Shown one piece after another: positions 60,490 to 64,000 of a DNA stretch of 64,000 nucleotides (its first letter is position 1; the number at the start of each line of letters is the position of its first letter). Where the stretch lies: contig JAFWQM010000125.1 in NCBI GenBank assembly GCA_017509065.1, forward strand, positions 1 through 64,000, written 5' to 3'. Position numbers and translations under genes: made by a program. Source of the DNA: Clostridia bacterium (GTDB lineage: Bacteria; Bacillota_A; Clostridia; Christensenellales; Aristaeellaceae). The notes beneath the pieces are model-generated. The model had not been told where the DNA came from and ran no database searches. It saw nothing but the letters and a program-made list of their open reading frames with translations.

Positions 60490-60984
60490 TCAAAAATGCA
60501 GTTTTTCCGAAACAGCTTGATCCTTCTCCAGAACCTTATCTTTGGCTTCCTTCCGCAAAGCTTTGAGCTTTTCCGACAGTTCCTTGTCCTCCACGGCGAT
60601 GATCTGCGCGGCGAGCAGCGCGGCGTTGATGGCCCCGTCAATAGCGACAGTCGCCACCGGAATGCCGGAGGGCAACTGCACGGTGGAGAGCAGTGCGTCC
60701 AGCCCGTCGAGGGTGGAGGATTTGATGGGAATGCCGATCACGGGCAGCACCGTGTTCGCGGCAATGGCCCCCGCCAGGTGCGCCGCCTTGCCCGCCGCGG
60801 CGATGAGGACGCCGAAATCGTTGTCCGCGGCGCTGACTGCAAAAGCCCGCGCTTTCTCCGGCGTGCGGTGGGCGGAGTATACGTGGGCTTCAAAGGGTAC
60901 GCCCAGGGAACGCAGCGTGTCCGCCGCTTTTTCCACAACGGGCAGGTCACTGTCGCTGCCCATGATAATGCCAACCTTCTTCAT
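60490..60984 (-). CDS. purE: N5-carboxyaminoimidazole ribonucleotide mutase
   Basis: A 164-residue enzyme for the sixth step: [66 protein letters not shown] lies 10 bases upstream. First gene of the purine operon. No purK is present in the window, so the enzyme may be a class II PurE using CO2 directly, or purK may be elsewhere. Confidence 0.95.
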   Translation of the reverse strand: MKKVGIIMGSDSDLPVVEKAADTLRSLGVPFEAHVYSAHRTPEKARAFAVSAADNDFGVLIAAAGKAAHLAGAIAANTVLPVIGIPIKSSTLDGLDALLSTVQLPSGIPVATVAIDGAINAALLAAQIIAVEDKELSEKLKALRKEAKDKVLEKDQAVSEKLHF

Positions 60985-61060
60985 GAATCATGGCTCCTTC
61001 ATTCGGTTTGACCGGGCAGGCCACGCGATCATTCCATCACGTCAGGCCCGCGCATGGCAT

Positions 61061-61089
61061 ATTATAACATGGCGCGCATGGATGCGCAA
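61061..61089 (-). promoter_or_regulatory. promoter of the purine operon
   Basis: On the minus strand TTGCGC (61084-61089) and TATAAT (61061-61066) with a 17-base spacer, about 75 bases upstream of purE. I see no purine-riboswitch core or obvious PurBox pair in the leader. The remaining part of the 356-base gap (61090-61340) is AT-rich and shows no gene. Confidence 0.6.
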
Positions 61090-61340
61090 GATAATTTCTG
61101 AATTATTTTTTATCAAATTTAATGAATGTTCGTGTTTTTAACAATGAAAGCGGTAACAAAATTACCATATAATACAGCAATTCGTTATTTGGCATGAAAA
61201 TACGAACGTTATACATTGCGATAATCTACCTCATTTTTTCCTGATTCTCCATGCGCCGCCAAATCGCCGGAGCTTTTCCAGCATATTTGCGGAAAAACCA
61301 GGCATATTGAAAGGAGAAACTTGCAAAGCGAGGGAAAACC

Positions 61341-62531
61341 ATGACAAAAAGAATCGGATGGTTTCGCAAAATCGCGGGAGCGTTCATGTCGGTGCTGGCG
61401 GCATGGATGATTTTCTCCCCCACCTCCCAGGCCCTGCGCGCCCTGCCGGCCACTTTCCGGATACACGTTGGCGAATCCTGCGCGCTGAATATTGGCGCGG
61501 CGGTGCTGAGCAGCGCGGATGAGCGGCTGAACCTGGACAATAACACGCTCACGGCAAAGGAAAAAGGAGAGGCGGAGGTGTCGGTGAACCTGTTTGGCCT
61601 CTTCCCCATCGGGAGGATGCGGGTGCAGGCCGGGGACGAGCAGCACCTCATGCCCGGCGGCGCAGCGGTCGGCGTGGCTTTAGCGACGCAGGGCGTGCTG
61701 GTGATCGGAGTATCGGACGTATCCGGAAAAAGCCCCGCGCAGAGCGCCGGGCTTCGGGCCGGGGATATCATCGAGATGGTAAACGGCGAACCGGTGAACA
61801 GCAGTCAGCATTTAGTGGAACTGGTTTCCTCCTCCAAAGGCCTGCCGCTTTCGCTGACCTTTGAGCGTAACGGCAGCAAGCGTACCGTATCGCTCCAGCC
61901 CATGCTCGACACCGCTTCGGGCGTGTACCGCATGGGCGCGTGGGTGCGGGACAGCACAGCGGGCGTGGGCACCTTATCTTATTACAATCCCCAGAACGGC
62001 ACCTATGGCGCGCTGGGCCACGCCATCAACGACGGTGACACCGGCAAGCTGCTGCCCGTACGGGAAGGCTCTTTGCTCAAAGCGGACATTGTGGACGTGA
62101 AGAAAGGGCAGAAAGGCGCGCCCGGCGAACTGCGCGGCAGCTTCCTGCGCGATCAGGTGGTGCTGGGCAGCATCGAGGAAAACACGAACCTTGGCGTCTT
62201 CGGCGAACTGGACGCGCCTTACGTGAACCCGCTCTATCCCGACGGCCTGCCCATCGGCTTCCAGGAGACAGTGAAAACCGGGCCGGCGACGATCCTCTCC
62301 ACCATTGACGGCGAAGGCATCAAGGAATATACCGTCGAGATCGTCCAGGCCAGCCGCCAGATGGCGCCCTCCCAGAAGAGCATGATCCTGAAAGTCACCG
62401 ATCCCCGCCTGCTGCAGAGCACCGGCGGCATTGTCCAGGGTATGTCCGGCAGCCCGATCATCCAGGACGGACGCATCATCGGCGCAGTGACCCACGTGCA
62501 GGTCATCCTCATGATGCCCACGAATCGCTGA
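61341..62531 (+). CDS. spoIVB: SpoIVB peptidase (sporulation checkpoint protease, S55)
   Basis: A 396-residue forespore-secreted protease that triggers pro-sigma-K processing. An N-terminal anchor (about 10-32), a PDZ domain (about 105-190; GVSDVSGKSPAQSAGLRAGDIIEMVNGE) and the S55 domain follow. His227 (GALGHAINDGDTG), Asp354 (KVTDPRL) and Ser369 (GMSGSPII) keep the spacing of the B. subtilis triad. The C-terminus ends 27 residues after the serine, about 20 short of the B. subtilis protein, and reads THVQVILMMPTNR where THV-VNDPTxGYG is usual. The start has GAGGG upstream. Confidence 0.94.
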   Translation: MTKRIGWFRKIAGAFMSVLAAWMIFSPTSQALRALPATFRIHVGESCALNIGAAVLSSADERLNLDNNTLTAKEKGEAEVSVNLFGLFPIGRMRVQAGDEQHLMPGGAAVGVALATQGVLVIGVSDVSGKSPAQSAGLRAGDIIEMVNGEPVNSSQHLVELVSSSKGLPLSLTFERNGSKRTVSLQPMLDTASGVYRMGAWVRDSTAGVGTLSYYNPQNGTYGALGHAINDGDTGKLLPVREGSLLKADIVDVKKGQKGAPGELRGSFLRDQVVLGSIEENTNLGVFGELDAPYVNPLYPDGLPIGFQETVKTGPATILSTIDGEGIKEYTVEIVQASRQMAPSQKSMILKVTDPRLLQSTGGIVQGMSGSPIIQDGRIIGAVTHVQVILMMPTNR

Positions 62532-62558
62532 AACCCTTAGAACACAAAGGGTTTTGCG
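62531..62558 (+). terminator. terminator after spoIVB
   Basis: AAACCCTT (62531-62538) pairs with AAGGGTTT (62547-62554), followed by TGCGG. The T-run is short. Confidence 0.5.
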
Positions 62559-62705
62559 GGGTCATATACACACGGTATATCACTCGCGAAAAGCCCACGA
62601 GCAATCATCTATCAGTGTTTCCTCCACTGAAAGCGCATAAGATTTTGCGAACAATGAACCAAAGGCGCGCCGAACAAGCGCGTCTTTTTGAATTATAAAC
62701 CGTTC

Positions 62706-62738
62706 TATCTGTACAGATAAAACGATTGATGGTATAAT
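62706..62738 (+). promoter_or_regulatory. promoter with overlapping palindromic operator
   Basis: TGTACA (62710-62715) and consensus TATAAT (62733-62738) with a 17-base spacer. The -35 is the centre of a perfect 14-bp palindrome, TATCTGTACAGATA (62706-62719), a good candidate for a repressor or activator site. It reads into the 29-codon ORF and the membrane protein beyond. Confidence 0.6.
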
Positions 62739-62796
62739 TCTCGCATAGTAAACGTTTTCCAATGTGGAAGTGACTGCAGCCGGGAGGAATGGAACG

Positions 62797-62886
62797 GTGA
62801 ACATTATCTTTGAACAATTGAAAACACCTGTTGGCTCCGTTCATGAGATCAAAGAGATTGCTCGTTCCATGCTGAAAAAAGCATAA
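62797..62886 (+). CDS. possible 29-residue peptide
   Basis: GTG at 62797 lies 10 bases after GGGAGG and 59 bases after the -10 above. It opens a 29-codon frame (MNIIFEQLKTPVGSVHEIKE…) ending in a basic tail (MLKKA). There is no similarity that I recognise. It could be a leader peptide for the membrane-protein gene 12 bases downstream, or simply leader RNA. Confidence 0.35.
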   Translation: MNIIFEQLKTPVGSVHEIKEIARSMLKKA

Positions 62887-62898
62887 GCGGTATGATTT

Positions 62899-64000
62899 AT
62901 GAAACGTAGAATGATCGTGAGCACATTGCTCAATATTATTCCGACATATTTGCTTTCCGGTCTCGCGGCCGTTTTACTGATAGCTGTTTCCTTTCCCGGG
63001 TCACAGGCGCGGGCGGAGACATCCGCCTGGCAAGCGCTGCAGGAAGCGATTGATCAGGCGGAAGAGGGTGATGTGATCACCCTCTCGGAAGATGTGACTG
63101 CGCTTGATGGAGAGGCCATGATTACGATTGCTCCAGGCAAGAGAATCACGCTGGATCTGAACGGCTATACGCTGGATCGAAATCTGAAAGAGCGCAGGAA
63201 AGATAACGGATGCGTTCTTTTCATCCAGGAAGGCGCGATTTTCACTCTCATGGACAGCGGCGAAGCCATGGGCACTGTCACTGGCGGATACCATAACAAC
63301 GGCGGGGGCATTCAGAATCATGGTACACTGATCATGGAAGGCGGATGCGTGACGGGCAACACCGCCCTGCATTCCGGTGGGGGCATTGCCAACTATGGCG
63401 TGATGGTCCTGACGGGCGGGAGCGTGACGGGCAATACGGCTCTGGGCGAAGGCGGCGGAATCTATAACCACCCGAAGGCATATCTGACGATTCACGGCGA
63501 TCCTGTATTTGGCAACAGCGCTCCCGATAGCCCTGACATCGCCAACGAAGGCACGCTGTCATCTGCAAGCGAACAGGCCGATGAAGCATACAAGGAAGAT
63601 ATGCCGGTTCTAAAACGCTTCATGAATCAGCTTTCAGTGCTTCCCACTGCGGTGATCCTTTTTGCTCTGCTGCTGGTGGTGTGGCTGGACAGCTATATGA
63701 GCCGTGAGCGTAAACGGGCTATGATCGTCATACTTGTCCTTGTCTTTGGGCTGATGATTCAAAATTATGTGGAATGCAAGATCGCGCCTATGAAAGGAAG
63801 CAATGCGCTGAGACTGCCGCTCAGCGTATTCGCCTATGCCGTGCGTCCGGCCATACTGGCGATGTTTCTTTCGATTGTGAAGCCGGGCGGGAAGTATCGC
63901 CTTGCCTGGGCGATGGTCGGCGTGAACGCCGCTGTTTATATGTCAGCGTTCTTCTCGGACGTCACATTCAAATATTCGCCGGATATTCTATCGGGCGGCC
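62899..64000 (+). CDS. membrane protein with beta-helix ectodomain (runs off the right edge)
   Basis: The first 367 codons of a larger protein. A signal or transmembrane segment (about 10-38) is followed by an outward domain of about 190 residues. That domain has a parallel beta-helix ladder with GGG-I-N/Y coils (GTVTGGYHNNGGGIQNHG, GGCVTGNTALHSGGGIANYG, GGSVTGNTALGEGGGIYNHP). After residue 235 come several membrane helices (VLPTAVILFALLLVVWL, AMIVILVLVFGLMI, and VFAYAVRPAILAMFLSIV). The last part resembles multi-helix sensor regions that precede GGDEF or kinase domains in Clostridia, so an intracellular signalling domain may follow beyond the window. The ATG at 62899 has only a weak ribosome binding site. 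Confidence 0.75.
   Translation, partial: MKRRMIVSTLLNIIPTYLLSGLAAVLLIAVSFPGSQARAETSAWQALQEAIDQAEEGDVITLSEDVTALDGEAMITIAPGKRITLDLNGYTLDRNLKERRKDNGCVLFIQEGAIFTLMDSGEAMGTVTGGYHNNGGGIQNHGTLIMEGGCVTGNTALHSGGGIANYGVMVLTGGSVTGNTALGEGGGIYNHPKAYLTIHGDPVFGNSAPDSPDIANEGTLSSASEQADEAYKEDMPVLKRFMNQLSVLPTAVILFALLLVVWLDSYMSRERKRAMIVILVLVFGLMIQNYVECKIAPMKGSNALRLPLSVFAYAVRPAILAMFLSIVKPGGKYRLAWAMVGVNAAVYMSAFFSDVTFKYSPDILSGG

Noticed and set aside
60985..61083. A purine riboswitch in the purine operon leader
   Set aside because: I looked for the conserved three-way-junction core bases and saw no convincing match; the leader is only about 70 bases.

Overview
The window looks like a chromosomal segment of an endospore-forming member of the Clostridia with a fairly high GC content. 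The lineage call rests on sporulation genes (yabP, yabQ, spoIIP, spoIVB), a Gram-positive-type infC-rpmI-rplT operon, strong AGGAGG ribosome binding sites, and several carbohydrate ABC systems of the kind found in gut or rumen Clostridia. I cannot name the genus. Nearly all genes between 1.3 and 12.7 kb and between 26.3 and 61.0 kb are on the minus strand.

Layout. 1-1.3 kb: the end of an integrative element (truncated tyrosine integrase, excisionase-like gene, XRE regulator) that abuts the 3' end of guaA, a known integration hotspot. 1.35-9.3 kb: an amidotransferase-less GMP synthase, an oligopeptide-type ABC operon and an M42 aminopeptidase. 9.5-14.4 kb: a cytosolic beta-helix protein, murG and infC-rpmI-rplT. 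14.4-22.5 kb: a plus-strand sugar module (clan GH-D glycosidase, solute-binding protein, two permeases, AraC regulator, YesL-like membrane protein). 22.5-28.0 kb: assorted genes, including a GGDEF-family protein that lacks its GGDEF motif, a macro-domain protein next to a vWA protein, and yabPQ.

28.2-30.1 kb: the most notable locus. It is a compact type V-F CRISPR system: a 434-residue Cas12f1-like nuclease, a 160-nt gap that folds like a tracrRNA and carries an anti-repeat, and an array of seven full 32-bp repeats plus one degenerate terminal repeat. All appear to be read from the minus strand, and there is no cas1, cas2 or cas4 nearby.

30.2-42.8 kb: a pectin or rhamnogalacturonan oligosaccharide module. 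It has two MsmX-like ATPases, an AraC regulator, a GH105 hydrolase, a 692-residue binding protein, two permeases, five small membrane proteins of unknown function and an aldose-epimerase-like protein. 42.9-48.4 kb: housekeeping and sporulation genes (rsfS, a nadD-yqeK fusion, spoIIP). 48.5-61.1 kb: a complete-looking purine operon read purE-C-F-M-N-O-AICAR transformylase-flavin reductase-D-L. Its last two steps use a separate transformylase and a PurO-type cyclohydrolase instead of bifunctional PurH. 61.3-64.0 kb: spoIVB, then a 29-codon ORF behind a palindromic operator and a truncated beta-helix membrane protein.

Three families of non-coding repeats recur between genes: a 21-bp-arm palindrome (three copies), a 220-250-bp MITE-like element (two copies), and hairpins whose arms are degenerate short tandem repeats placed directly after stop codons (four copies).
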